This document shows positions 43,895 to 52,675 of a stretch of 60,984 nucleotides of DNA, piece after piece. The stretch comes from Lachnospiraceae bacterium UBA3273 (GTDB lineage: Bacteria; Bacillota; Clostridia; Lachnospirales; Lachnospiraceae). The position numbers and the translations under genes were made by a program. Location of the stretch: the NCBI GenBank assembly GCA_002362385.1, contig DEUB01000044.1:1-60984 (forward strand), read 5' to 3'. The first letter of the stretch is position 1. Every line of letters begins with the position of its first letter. The notes under the pieces were generated by a model. The model did not search any database, was not told the origin of the DNA, and saw only the letters and a program-made list of their open reading frames with translations.

Positions 43895-44542
43895 TTATCC
43901 AAACCGAAACGGAATCACAATATGAATAGCGAATGCAAGAACCATACCAATCGCTGTCACGATGATTGTTTCTTTGATCGTTGTACGTCTGAGAACAATT
44001 ATTCCGCAAATAAATACCAATAATTCCAACACAGACTGTATGTCAAAATAAATCCACCCATACGAAAATGTCATATTGAAGAGTACTGCAACGATTCCTG
44101 CTGAAATAACAGCAGCTATTTTGCTGCCTCCTTTGGAATACCAACAGATAAAGGCCAATACAGGCGAAAGAATCGTAAGAACAGCCCATATCATGGCATA
44201 GCTTCTGGGAAAAAAACCGGCAATAAATTTTGAATACAGATAGTAACTTGTAACCATTGCCGCAAAGAATACAAAAACATTTAGGGCGGCCCTTCCCGGC
44301 GATACGCTATAAATAGAAATACATACGGCCAGAAAAATCCATATGGCAAATCGTCCCAGGAAATTACGAACATCCAAATACTCAACAATATAAGGCAATT
44401 CATTTGAAGCGGTACAATCCAGATATTTTGAAATAACACCCAATATGATTCCTAAAACCCAAACGCCCATTGTATTGATTATTTGCTTTTTTACGGAAAT
44501 TCTATTCTCCACGCTCCTAATCTTATTCAGGAAATCAGGCAT
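43895..44542 (-). CDS. Multi-pass membrane protein of unknown function
   Basis: A 215-residue protein with about seven hydrophobic helices (starting at MGVWVLGIILGVISK and ending at VTAIGMVLAFAIHIVIPF). No transporter or enzyme motif is evident. It lies 26 nt after the aldolase gene on the same strand and could be at the end of that transcript. Its AT-rich coding and unknown family leave its role open. Confidence 0.65.
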   Translation of the reverse strand: MPDFLNKIRSVENRISVKKQIINTMGVWVLGIILGVISKYLDCTASNELPYIVEYLDVRNFLGRFAIWIFLAVCISIYSVSPGRAALNVFVFFAAMVTSYYLYSKFIAGFFPRSYAMIWAVLTILSPVLAFICWYSKGGSKIAAVISAGIVAVLFNMTFSYGWIYFDIQSVLELLVFICGIIVLRRTTIKETIIVTAIGMVLAFAIHIVIPFRFG

Positions 44543-44568
44543 ATTTTTTCTCCTTTACAATTCGCTCC

Positions 44569-45303
44569 CTATTGCATTCCGAACTTTTCACGCATGGCAA
44601 CGAGCCTTTCAATCTGCTCGTCTGTCAATGTATTCTGCCTGCCGATAATCTTTTCCGTGAGCATCAAAATATTGGCATAATATTCCATGGATTCCAGACG
44701 GTAATATGCACTGTAAGCATCCCCAGCCCAGGTAACCGCGCCGTGGTTTGCAAGCAGTAACCCGCTATGGGTACGGCAATAGGGCGCAATGGCTTTTGGC
44801 ACTTCTTCAGAACCCAGCTCCGCATAAGGCGCCACCGGCACATTCCCAAGGGTAATGACTGCCTCCGCCAGTACGGGAGCGTCTAAAGGAATCCCCGCAA
44901 TGGCAAAACAGGTACAGACAGGCGGGTGGGCATGACAGACGGATTTGATCCTTGGATTTTCCTTATAAGCCCGCAGGTGCATTTTAAGCTCTGAAGAAGG
45001 TTTATAAGTTCCTTCGAGTATATTGCCGTCCAAATCCACCTTTACTAACATTTTCTTTTTCATAAAACCCTTGGAAACGCCGGTAGGGGTTGCCCAGACC
45101 TCGTTATCCCCTGTTTTTATGGAAATATTGCCGTCATTGGCCGCCACAAAATTTTTCACATACATCCTTTGTCCGATATCGATAATCGCTTTTTTAGCGT
45201 CCTTTTCTGACATATAAGAATTCTTCTTTTCAGCCTTTTGTTTTTTATTTGTCGCTTTTTCAGTTTTTATCTGCTTCTTTTTGTCCTTTTCTCCTCTTTT
45301 CAT
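44569..45303 (-). CDS. Class II aldolase/adducin-family protein
   Basis: A 244-residue zinc aldolase. Zinc ligands are the His pair in CHAHPPVC and a His in LLANHGAVTW; GNISIKTGD binds phosphate. A Lys-rich N-terminal extension (first 30 residues) precedes the usual start MSEKDAKKAI. The upstream ATG at 45303 has GGGGAG before it and overlaps the mtnA stop by 4 nt, so the extension is probably real. Paired with MtnA it likely cleaves 5-deoxyribulose-1-phosphate or methylthioribulose-1-phosphate to DHAP and an aldehyde. L-fuculose-phosphate aldolase activity is the alternative. Confidence 0.83.
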   Translation of the reverse strand: MKRGEKDKKKQIKTEKATNKKQKAEKKNSYMSEKDAKKAIIDIGQRMYVKNFVAANDGNISIKTGDNEVWATPTGVSKGFMKKKMLVKVDLDGNILEGTYKPSSELKMHLRAYKENPRIKSVCHAHPPVCTCFAIAGIPLDAPVLAEAVITLGNVPVAPYAELGSEEVPKAIAPYCRTHSGLLLANHGAVTWAGDAYSAYYRLESMEYYANILMLTEKIIGRQNTLTDEQIERLVAMREKFGMQ

Positions 45304-46436
45304 TCTTTTCTCCCCTTCTTTCTTCCCTCTTCCTTTTTCCTTCTGATCTCTTCTAAAGATTCCTTAAAAGGCGCCCTGGCAATCCCATACTCCGTAACAA
45401 TGGCAGTGATCAGTTCATTGTCCGTTACATCAAAGGCGGGGTTAAATACCTTGATCCCTTCCGGCGCCATAGGTTCCTTATACCACATTTTCGTTACCTC
45501 TTCCGCCGGACGTTCCTCTATTTTAATTTCATCCCCGGTAGGCGTATCATAATCAATAGTGGATGTCGGGGCGCACACATAAAAGGGAACCCCATATCTC
45601 TTTGCCACTGCGGCAACTACCGAAGTTCCTATCTTATTGGCGGCGTCCCCGTTTGCCGCCACCCTGTCGCAGCCTACAAACACGGCGTTTACCCAGCCGT
45701 TTTTCATTACCGTGGCGGACATATTGTCACAGATCAATGTCACGTCAACTCCCGATGCATGCAGTTCATAAGCCGTCAGCCTCGCCCCCTGCAAAAGAGG
45801 TCTTGTTTCATCTGCAAAAACACGGAAATGATACCCCCGCTCCTGCCCCAGATAAATAGGCGCTGTAGCCGTACCGTATTTGCTGGTGGCAAGCTGTCCC
45901 GCATTGCAGTGGGTCAAAATGCCGTCCCCGGGCTTTACCAGGCCTAAGCCAAACTCCCCTATGGTCTTGCACACCCGAATATCTTCCTCCTTGATAGCGG
46001 CCGCTTCCCTATGGAGAATTTCAACCACTTCCTCCACAGGCTTCTTCTCTTCCCTTCCCGCCTTTAAGCAGACTTCCTCCATCCTGTTCAACGCCCATGA
46101 AAGATTGACTGCCGTAGGACGGGAGGAATTCAGATAATCCTTTTGTTCCTTAAACTTCCGGTAAAAGATTTCAAAGTCCCCTTGTCCGTCTGCGTTCTTT
46201 ATGGAATCCTCTTCCGATATTCTTTTGGCCAGCACATAAATACCGAAGGCCGCCGCCACACCAATGGCCGGCGCTCCGCGGACTTTTAGCAGATAAATGG
46301 CATCCCATATTTCCCGGGCGGTATGAAGCTTTATAATATCAACTGTTCCCGGCAGCTTTGTCTGGTCGATGATGACAACGCTTAAATCCTCATCATCCAG
46401 ATCCACGGTTTCATATTCCATAATATTTTTTCCCAT
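45300..46436 (-). CDS. mtnA: S-methyl-5-thioribose-1-phosphate isomerase
   Basis: A 378-residue eIF2B-fold isomerase. Diagnostic stretches are KVRGAPAIGVAAAFG, LTHCNAGQLATSKYGTA (catalytic Cys), CDNMSATVM (with the Asp in the DRVAANGDAANKIGT segment) and APTSTIDYDTPTGDEI. It converts 5-methylthioribose-1-phosphate, and in many bacteria 5-deoxyribose-1-phosphate, to the ribulose form. The next gene, an aldolase, overlaps its stop codon, and no other methionine-salvage genes are nearby, which favours the truncated 'DHAP shunt'. The C-terminus is unusually basic (RRKKEEGRKKGRKE). Confidence 0.9.
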   Translation of the reverse strand: MGKNIMEYETVDLDDEDLSVVIIDQTKLPGTVDIIKLHTAREIWDAIYLLKVRGAPAIGVAAAFGIYVLAKRISEEDSIKNADGQGDFEIFYRKFKEQKDYLNSSRPTAVNLSWALNRMEEVCLKAGREEKKPVEEVVEILHREAAAIKEEDIRVCKTIGEFGLGLVKPGDGILTHCNAGQLATSKYGTATAPIYLGQERGYHFRVFADETRPLLQGARLTAYELHASGVDVTLICDNMSATVMKNGWVNAVFVGCDRVAANGDAANKIGTSVVAAVAKRYGVPFYVCAPTSTIDYDTPTGDEIKIEERPAEEVTKMWYKEPMAPEGIKVFNPAFDVTDNELITAIVTEYGIARAPFKESLEEIRRKKEEGRKKGRKE

Positions 46437-46504
46437 TTATATTTTTCCCCGCTTCCTTTTCCGGCATTTTCACAGATATTCATTGCCTGAGGCATTTTTA
46501 TTTC

Positions 46505-46533
46505 AGTCTATGGCTTTTCTTCTTTATTTGCAA
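46505..46533 (-). promoter_or_regulatory. Promoter of the mtnA-aldolase operon
   Basis: On the minus strand TTGCAA (46528-46533) and TAGACT (46505-46510) are 17 bp apart, 69 nt before the mtnA ATG. Confidence 0.6.
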
Positions 46534-46540
46534 GCCAATA

Positions 46541-46569
46541 TTGAAAAACCGGGGAAAATTGTCTATAAT
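46541..46569 (+). promoter_or_regulatory. Promoter of the DHH phosphoesterase gene
   Basis: TTGAAA (46541-46546) and TATAAT (46564-46569) are 17 bp apart, 36 nt before the ATG, which has GGGAGGAG upstream. Confidence 0.7.
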
Positions 46570-46605
46570 GGAATTTAGTAAAGTCATAAACGGGAGGAGT
46601 TTATT

Positions 46606-47526
46606 ATGAGGTTAATTACACGTTCAGATTTTGACGGGCTTGCATGCGGCGCATTGTTAAAAGAAGCAGGCATTATTGACAGTTGGAAGTTTGCACATCC
46701 CAAGGATTTACAGGATGGACTTGTTGAAGTTACCGAAAACGATTGTCTTGCCAATGTCCCTTTTGTAGAAGGCTGCGGACTTTGGTTTGACCATCATTCC
46801 AGCGAACATGAAAGGTTACAGCTGGAAGGCAAATACAAAGGAGAAAGCCGTATCACTCCTTCCTGCGCCAGAATCATTTATGAATATTACGGCGGCAAAG
46901 AGAAATTCCCTCAATTTGACGATATGATGGAAGCGGTTGACAAAGTGGATTCCGGCAATCTGACCATCGATGAGATTCAGAATCCCAAGGGATGGATCTT
47001 GGTAGGATTTTTAATGGATCCCCGTACAGGTCTGGGACGTTTCCGCAACTTTACCATTCCCAACTATCAGTTAATGGAAGAATTAATCGACGCCTGCCGC
47101 ACGATGTCAACAGATGAGATTCTCAATTTGCCGGATATTAAGGAGCGTATCGAAGTCTACAATGAGCAGACTGATAAATTCAAAGAAATGGTCAAAGCCC
47201 ACACTGAAGTAAAAGGTAATGTCATTATTTCCGACTTAAGGGGCGTAGATCCTATTTATACCGGAAACCGTTTCATGATTTACAGCATGTACCCCGACCA
47301 GAACATATCCGCATGGATCGTAAACGGCAAGGGCGGTGCAGGATGTTCCGCAGCCGTAGGCTACAGCATCCTCAATCGTACCAGCGACGTAAATGTGGGA
47401 AGCCTTATGTTAAAATACGGCGGCGGCGGACACAAAAAAGTAGGAACCTGCCAGTTCAGCGATGAAACAATGGCGGAGGGACTGCCCAAAATGCTTGATG
47501 AGCTTTGCGCCCTGGCCAACGGTTAA
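46606..47526 (+). CDS. DHH-family phosphoesterase
   Basis: A 306-residue protein. The N-terminal metal motifs are RSDFDGLACGALL and LWFDHHSSEH (the DHH motif), and the C-terminal DHHA1 part ends with LKYGGGGHKKVGTCQF. Family members hydrolyse cyclic or oligo-nucleotides or polyphosphate; which one applies is not clear. It is monocistronic, with its own promoter upstream and a terminator downstream. Confidence 0.85.
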   Translation: MRLITRSDFDGLACGALLKEAGIIDSWKFAHPKDLQDGLVEVTENDCLANVPFVEGCGLWFDHHSSEHERLQLEGKYKGESRITPSCARIIYEYYGGKEKFPQFDDMMEAVDKVDSGNLTIDEIQNPKGWILVGFLMDPRTGLGRFRNFTIPNYQLMEELIDACRTMSTDEILNLPDIKERIEVYNEQTDKFKEMVKAHTEVKGNVIISDLRGVDPIYTGNRFMIYSMYPDQNISAWIVNGKGGAGCSAAVGYSILNRTSDVNVGSLMLKYGGGGHKKVGTCQFSDETMAEGLPKMLDELCALANG

Positions 47527-47560
47527 TTTACCGGTAAACAGGCAGATTTTTAGAATAAAA

Positions 47561-47602
47561 GCCGTCCCATCCGGCTCAAGATCAATACCGGATAGGACGG
47601 CA
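47561..47602. terminator. Bidirectional terminator between DHH gene and fabH
   Basis: GCCGTCC-c-ATCCGG pairs with CCGGAT-a-GGACGGC in a 14-bp stem with one mismatch and a 13-nt loop. It has AAAA before and TTTATATTTT after, and it serves the two converging units. Confidence 0.8.
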
Positions 47603-47624
47603 GTTTATATTTTCTTCCTTTCAC

Positions 47625-48596
47625 TTACCACTCCATAACGGCTGCACTCCATGTCAGTCCCGCTCCAAATCCTGCCATAACAAGCTTATCGCCTCTTTGC
47701 AGCATTCCCTTTTTATGAACCTCATCCAATAAAATCGGCACGCTTCCCGCCGAAATGTTCCCGCAATGCTCAAGAGTTGTAGGAAACTTATTCATATCCG
47801 CCTTTAACCGCTTTGCCACAGACTGGATGATGCGGATATTTGCCTGATGCAGCAGAAAATATTTTATATCCGTTACTTCAAGGTCCGCCTCTTCCAACAC
47901 TTTTTGAATGCTGGCCGGCACTGTGCTGACCGCAAATTTGTAAACCTCCTGCCCGTCCATGGACACATAATCCGGCTTCACGAAATTTTTGACCAGAGGA
48001 TTATTGTTCATTCTGCCCCTGCAAGAAAGAACCATACCTTTAGAGCCGTCCGCCCCCTGGGTAAAATGAATCAGACCGGTTTTATCAGCCCTGACAACAG
48101 CGGCGCCCGCTCCGTCTCCGAAAAGAACACAGGTGCTCCTGTCATTCCAGTCCATAAGCTTGCTCAGGGTTTCTGCCCCTATGACCAGCGCATTTTGGTA
48201 AATACCGCTGTGAATATAGGCATAGGCGGTATTCATGGCAAACATGAAACCTGAACAGGCCGCATTGATGTCAAAAGCAACCGCTTTCTCTGCGCCAAGA
48301 ATTGCCTGTACCTCACAGGCCGTAGAAGGCGTTACATAATCCCCGGACAAGGTGCCCACGATGATCAAATCCAAATCTTCCGCCTTCATACCTGCTTCAT
48401 CCAACGCTTTTTTTGCAGCTTCCGCCGACATTTGCGCCGTCGTTTCTTCTTTTACCAGATGCCGCGCCCTGATTCCTGTCCTGCTGGCGATCCATTCATC
48501 GGACGTATCCATGATCCTGGCCAGATCGTCATTGGTCACGATATTTTCAGGAAGATAACTCCCCGTTCCCATAATTCTGATAGTCATAGTCAGCAA
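47625..48596 (-). CDS. fabH: 3-oxoacyl-ACP synthase III
   Basis: A 323-residue thiolase-fold enzyme with the Cys-His-Asn triad: Cys in INAACSGFMFAM, His in LLHQANIRI, Asn in HCGNISAGS. It condenses acetyl-CoA (or a branched starter) with malonyl-ACP to begin fatty-acid synthesis. It is the last gene of the cluster, 18 nt after fabZ, whereas in many Firmicutes it comes first. Confidence 0.93.
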   Translation of the reverse strand: MLTMTIRIMGTGSYLPENIVTNDDLARIMDTSDEWIASRTGIRARHLVKEETTAQMSAEAAKKALDEAGMKAEDLDLIIVGTLSGDYVTPSTACEVQAILGAEKAVAFDINAACSGFMFAMNTAYAYIHSGIYQNALVIGAETLSKLMDWNDRSTCVLFGDGAGAAVVRADKTGLIHFTQGADGSKGMVLSCRGRMNNNPLVKNFVKPDYVSMDGQEVYKFAVSTVPASIQKVLEEADLEVTDIKYFLLHQANIRIIQSVAKRLKADMNKFPTTLEHCGNISAGSVPILLDEVHKKGMLQRGDKLVMAGFGAGLTWSAAVMEW

Positions 48597-48614
48597 TTTC
48601 CTTCCCGTGTTTTC

Positions 48615-49055
48615 CTAATCTTCCTTCGCTCCGATGGCAAAGGTCAGCTCCGCCCGGGCCACTACTTTACCGTCTACACAAGCCTTAGCGCTTCCTACGC
48701 CTATGGGACCCTTCATTTTAATAATTTCCGTCTCCATTATCAGCACATCTCCCGGCAAAACCTTCCCTTTAAAACGTGCTTCTTTAATTCCGCCGAAAAA
48801 TGCGATTTTCCCTTTATTTTCAGGCATGCTCAAAATCGCTACCGCTCCTACCTGCGCCAGAGCCTCTATCAGCAGCACCCCCGGCATAACGGGTTCTCCC
48901 GGAAAATGTCCCGCAAAAAACGGTTCGTTATAGGTAACGCACTTCTTCCCAACGGCCCTGACGCCCGGCTCTAATTCCTCAATGGTATCTACCAGCATAA
49001 AGGGCTGCCTGTGAGGCAGAATATCCAAAATTTCTTTTGTTGTTAAAACTGACAT
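48615..49055 (-). CDS. fabZ: 3-hydroxyacyl-ACP dehydratase
   Basis: A 146-residue hotdog-fold enzyme with the catalytic His in GHFPGEPVMPGVLLIEALAQVG and the Glu in the same motif, starting ILDILPHRQPFMLVD. It dehydrates 3-hydroxyacyl-ACP. AAGAGG precedes the ATG. It has its own promoter in the gap behind fabF. Confidence 0.93.
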   Translation of the reverse strand: MSVLTTKEILDILPHRQPFMLVDTIEELEPGVRAVGKKCVTYNEPFFAGHFPGEPVMPGVLLIEALAQVGAVAILSMPENKGKIAFFGGIKEARFKGKVLPGDVLIMETEIIKMKGPIGVGSAKACVDGKVVARAELTFAIGAKED

Positions 49056-49097
49056 ACGATTCCTCTTTCCTGCTTTATCTCAAACATTTTATTTTCC

Positions 49098-49123
49098 ATT
49101 ATAACATGAATTTTCGGTTCATG
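49098..49123 (-). promoter_or_regulatory. Internal promoter before fabZ with a CATGAA dyad
   Basis: On the minus strand an extended -10, TGTTATAAT (TATAAT at 49098-49103), lacks a well-spaced -35. The dyad CATGAA-N7-TTCATG (49105-49123) sits immediately upstream, where an activator or repressor could bind. The motif differs from the FabT boxes. Confidence 0.5.
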
Positions 49124-49168
49124 ATTGCAATTCATATTTCTCATTACATCTTATGCGCAGTACATATT

Positions 49169-50407
49169 CTAAAAGTCTGCGGTCTTTTTCACGATGATCG
49201 TGGCATTATGTCCGCCAAAGCCTAAAGAATTGGAAAGAGCGTAAGTAAAATCTCCCTTTACAGGCTCCATGCAGTAATCCAGATCGCATTCCTCATCCGG
49301 CTCCTTTAAGCCCACTGTCTGATGGAGGTAACCCTCTTTAAGTTCCTTTACACAGGTAATAAATTCAATGGCGCCTGCCGCTCCCAGCAAATGCCCGATC
49401 ATGGACTTTGTGGAATTGATCTTTATTTCCTTTGCATGTTCTTTAAATGCAAGCTTGATCGCCCTTGTCTCAAACAGATCATTATGATGGGTGCTTGTAC
49501 CATGGGCATTGATATAAGTAATGTCTTCCGGCTTTATTCCCGCATCCTTTATGGCATTCAGCATGGCTCTTGCCGCACCGGAACCATCCTCCACAGGGGA
49601 TGTGATGTGATAAGCATCCGATGTACAGCCATATCCGACTACTTCTCCGTAAATCCCGGCTCCGCGTTTTTTAGCATGCTCTAACTCTTCCAGCACCACC
49701 ACTGCTGCCCCTTCCCCGATGACAAAACCGCTTCTGTCTTTATCGAAAGGCATGCAGCATCTTTCCGGGTCGTCAGAACTGGTCAAAGCCGTCAATGCCC
49801 CGAATCCGCCTACGCCTACGGGCGTGATGCAGCTTTCGGAACCTCCCGCCAGCATAATATCCGCATCTCCATACTGAATGGTGCGGTAAGCCTCTCCAAT
49901 GGAATTGGTGCCTGTGGCACAGGCCGTTACACAGTTAATGCTCTTTCCCTTCAAACCAAACTGGATCGAAACATTTCCTGCCGCCATATTGCTGATCATC
50001 ATGGGTACCATCAATGGATTACAGCGTCCCGGCCCCTTTGTAAGGATCTTCTCATATTCCCGTTCCACCACTTGCAGGGAGCCGATGCCGGAACCGATAG
50101 AAACGCCTGCCATATAGGGGTCTTCCTTTTCCATATTAAGCCCTGCATCGCTGATGGCTTCCTTTGCTGCCGCCACTGCATACTGACAAAAAAGCTCCAT
50201 CCTTTTTGCCGCTTTAAAATCCATATATTCTTTCCCTACAAATCCCTTAACCTCGGCCGCCACATGGCATTTGTATTCCGAAGCGTCAAATTTGCTGATC
50301 GTGCCAAATCCTGTTTTGCCTTCTTTCACGGAAGCCCAGAACTCATCCACATTTAAGCCTATGGGAGTAATGGCTCCCATTCCGGTTACTACAACTCTTC
50401 TACTCAT
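49169..50407 (-). CDS. fabF: 3-oxoacyl-ACP synthase II
   Basis: A 412-residue KAS II with catalytic Cys in NCVTACATGTNSIG, His in INAHGTSTHHND and His in KSMIGHLLGAAGA. It elongates acyl-ACP with malonyl-ACP. It follows fabG by 25 nt. The N-terminus MSRRVVVTGMGAITPIG fixes the start. Confidence 0.95.
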   Translation of the reverse strand: MSRRVVVTGMGAITPIGLNVDEFWASVKEGKTGFGTISKFDASEYKCHVAAEVKGFVGKEYMDFKAAKRMELFCQYAVAAAKEAISDAGLNMEKEDPYMAGVSIGSGIGSLQVVEREYEKILTKGPGRCNPLMVPMMISNMAAGNVSIQFGLKGKSINCVTACATGTNSIGEAYRTIQYGDADIMLAGGSESCITPVGVGGFGALTALTSSDDPERCCMPFDKDRSGFVIGEGAAVVVLEELEHAKKRGAGIYGEVVGYGCTSDAYHITSPVEDGSGAARAMLNAIKDAGIKPEDITYINAHGTSTHHNDLFETRAIKLAFKEHAKEIKINSTKSMIGHLLGAAGAIEFITCVKELKEGYLHQTVGLKEPDEECDLDYCMEPVKGDFTYALSNSLGFGGHNATIIVKKTADF

Positions 50408-50432
50408 GACTTTCCCGCCTCTCTTTTCCTAT

Positions 50433-51173
50433 CTACATTGCCATTCCGCCGTCTACGGAGATAACCTGACCTGTTATATAAGACGCCCTGGAGCTTGCCA
50501 GAAAAGCAACAGTCTCTGCAACATCCTTCGGCGTTCCGATCCTCTTCAAAGGAATCTGCTTAAGCGTAGCCTCTTTTGCAGCATCGGTCATGGCATCGGT
50601 CATATCTGTGGCAATAAAGCCCGGTGCAACTGCATTTACAGTAATATTTCTGCTGGCTAACTCCCTTGCCATACTCTTTGTCAGACCGATCACGCCAGCT
50701 TTAGACGCCGCATAATTAGCCTGTCCCGCATTTCCCAGAATTCCCGTTACGGAAGCCATATTGATAATACTGCCTGACCTCTGTTTTAAAAAGGGGCGGT
50801 ACATATGCTTTATGGTATTATAGGTTCCCTTCAGATTGGTATCTATAACTGCGGCAAAATCCTCCGGGGTCATTCTCATCAGCAGATTATCCTTTGTGAT
50901 ACCCGCATTGTTTACCAGAATATCAATTTTTCCAAACTCCGCAAGAGCCTTTGTTATCATCTCCCCACAAGCATCAAAATCCGCTACGGAGCACTGGAGC
51001 GCTTCCGCCTTTCTGCCCATTTCCCTGATCTGTTTTACGACCTCATCGGCCTTTTCTTTGGAACCGTTATAATTTACAATGACATCCGCACCGTAGGAAG
51101 CCAGGGTTAAGGCAATCTCCCTGCCGATCCCGCGGCTTGCTCCTGTTACCAGCGCTGTTTTTCCTTCTAACAT
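50433..51173 (-). CDS. fabG: 3-oxoacyl-ACP reductase
   Basis: A 246-residue short-chain dehydrogenase: NADP loop TGASRGIG, NNAGIT, catalytic Ser in NMASVTG and YAASKAG (Tyr/Lys). It reduces 3-oxoacyl-ACP. The ATG at 51173 has AAAGGAGAAGG upstream and gives the standard MLEGKTALVTG start; the frame is open to 51227, inside the end of fabD. Confidence 0.95.
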   Translation of the reverse strand: MLEGKTALVTGASRGIGREIALTLASYGADVIVNYNGSKEKADEVVKQIREMGRKAEALQCSVADFDACGEMITKALAEFGKIDILVNNAGITKDNLLMRMTPEDFAAVIDTNLKGTYNTIKHMYRPFLKQRSGSIINMASVTGILGNAGQANYAASKAGVIGLTKSMARELASRNITVNAVAPGFIATDMTDAMTDAAKEATLKQIPLKRIGTPKDVAETVAFLASSRASYITGQVISVDGGMAM

Positions 51174-51217
51174 AACCTTCTCCTTTTTCTTTGACACAAT
51201 TCTATACTTTTCTATGC

Positions 51218-52138
51218 CTAAAGGCACTCCTCTAAAACCCTTTCCAAATCCGCCGGTTTTTCAACATTATAAACCTTTACTTCCCTGTTGATCTTACGCA
51301 TAAATCCGCTTAAAGTCTTTCCGGGGCCGATTTCAATAAAAGTATCCACGCCGTCGCCGATCATTCTTTCAATCGTCTGCTGCCATTTTACGGAAGAGGA
51401 AACCTGCTTTTTAAGCAAAGGCTTAACGTCCTTTGCATCGGTCACATAGTCTGCCGTTACATTTGCAATATAGGGGATGCTGATAGGATGGATTTCCACA
51501 TGCTCCAGTTCCTTCCCAAGCTTTTCTCCCGCTCCTGCCAGCATAGGCGAATGGAAAGGCCCGCTTACCTTAAGGGGAATGCACCTTTTTGCTCCTGCCT
51601 GGCCGCATTTTTCCGCCGCTGCCAAAACTGCCGCCGCCTCTCCGGTAATGACCGTCTGCCCCGGGCAGTTGTAATTTGCTACGGAAACAATCCCTTCCGT
51701 ATCCTCACATATTTTTTCGATAGTGTCCGTATCCAGTCCCAGAACCGCCGTCATGGCGCCGCCTTCCGGTACTGCTTCCTGCATATAGATTCCTCTTTTA
51801 CGGACCAGCGCAAAAGCATCCTCCATGGCCAGTGCACCGCTTGCCATTAAAGCGCCGTACTCTCCCAGGCTTAGTCCCGCCGTTACATCCGCTTTGATTC
51901 CCTTTTCCTCTAAAGCCTTTAATATGGCGACTTCAACTGTTACCATGGCAATCTGGGTATATTCCGTAATATGTATCTGTTCATTTTCCTCAAAGCACAG
52001 GGAAACCACATCCAGGCCTGCCGCTTTCCCCGCCTTTTCAAAAATATCCCTACACATGGGAAAAGCGTCATAAAACTCTTTGCCCATTCCTATGTACTGC
52101 GCTCCCTGTCCCGGAAACATAAAAGCCGTTTTGCCCAT
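51218..52138 (-). CDS. fabD: Malonyl-CoA:ACP transacylase
   Basis: A 306-residue enzyme with FMFPGQGAQYIGMG, the nucleophile Ser in GLSLGEYGAL and His in VSGPFHSPML. It loads malonyl groups onto ACP. Preceded by a 272-bp gap holding a terminator and a FabT-type box, so it may be transcribed apart from acpP. Confidence 0.94.
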   Translation of the reverse strand: MGKTAFMFPGQGAQYIGMGKEFYDAFPMCRDIFEKAGKAAGLDVVSLCFEENEQIHITEYTQIAMVTVEVAILKALEEKGIKADVTAGLSLGEYGALMASGALAMEDAFALVRKRGIYMQEAVPEGGAMTAVLGLDTDTIEKICEDTEGIVSVANYNCPGQTVITGEAAAVLAAAEKCGQAGAKRCIPLKVSGPFHSPMLAGAGEKLGKELEHVEIHPISIPYIANVTADYVTDAKDVKPLLKKQVSSSVKWQQTIERMIGDGVDTFIEIGPGKTLSGFMRKINREVKVYNVEKPADLERVLEECL

Positions 52139-52311
52139 CTTACTTCCTCCCGTTATCTTTCTCTTTCCATTTTCTATCCTTGCGCTTTCCGATCTCTATT
52201 TCTATGCTTTCTGATTTCTGTCTCCATGCATTTCCTGTCCCTATGTTATCTATTAGGACTCCAACCATATCACAGTCTGTATCTGTCATCGGTTTACAGA
52301 CATTTTTAAAT

Positions 52312-52328
52312 ACTTTGAAACTCAAAAT
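52312..52328. promoter_or_regulatory. FabT-type box upstream of fabD
   Basis: ACTTTGAAACTCAAAAT fits the FabT operator pattern TTTGA-N3-TCAAA. It lies between the acpP terminator and fabD. The 61-codon frame across this gap has no ribosome site or family features. I could not assign a clean -35/-10 pair. Confidence 0.65.
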
Positions 52329-52341
52329 ATAGTTCTTTAAA

Positions 52342-52369
52342 AAAGGAGGCTCTTCCCTTTGAACCTCCT
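52342..52369 (-). terminator. Terminator between acpP and fabD
   Basis: AAGGAGG pairs with CCTCCTT across a 14-nt loop. On the minus strand it is followed by TTTTTT. It lies about 45-70 nt after the acpP stop, so acpP is likely made mostly as a separate short transcript. Confidence 0.7.
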
Positions 52370-52410
52370 TATTGTAAACACTGATCTGTACAGCTTTCTT
52401 TTTGTAAAAA

Positions 52411-52644
52411 TTAAGCTTCTACACCTTTGCTCTTCATATATTCAATTACAGCGCCTACCGTTGTAATCTGCTCTAAATCCTCGGAAGGAATCTCAATTCC
52501 GTACTCTTCTTCAAAAGCCATAACCAGTTCGAATAAATCCAGGGAGTCTGCGCCTAAATCATCTTTAAAAGAAGAATCTTCTGTAATTTCAACTCCATCT
52601 AAATTCAACTGTTCTTCAATAATTTCTTTTACTCTTTCTAACAT
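52411..52644 (-). CDS. acpP: Acyl carrier protein
   Basis: A 77-residue acidic protein with the phosphopantetheine Ser in DDLGADSLDLFELVMAFEEE. It carries the growing acyl chain for the Fab enzymes encoded downstream. The ATG at 52644 (MLERVKEIIEEQ) has AAGGAG upstream; the in-frame ATG at 52665 overlaps that site and is unlikely. Confidence 0.95.
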   Translation of the reverse strand: MLERVKEIIEEQLNLDGVEITEDSSFKDDLGADSLDLFELVMAFEEEYGIEIPSEDLEQITTVGAVIEYMKSKGVEA

Positions 52645-52675
52645 GATAATCTTCTCCTTTTTCATTTACAGAAAT

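Noticed and set aside
52140..52325. A 61-codon minus-strand frame between acpP and fabD
   Set aside because: No ribosome site or family features; it covers the FabT-type box.
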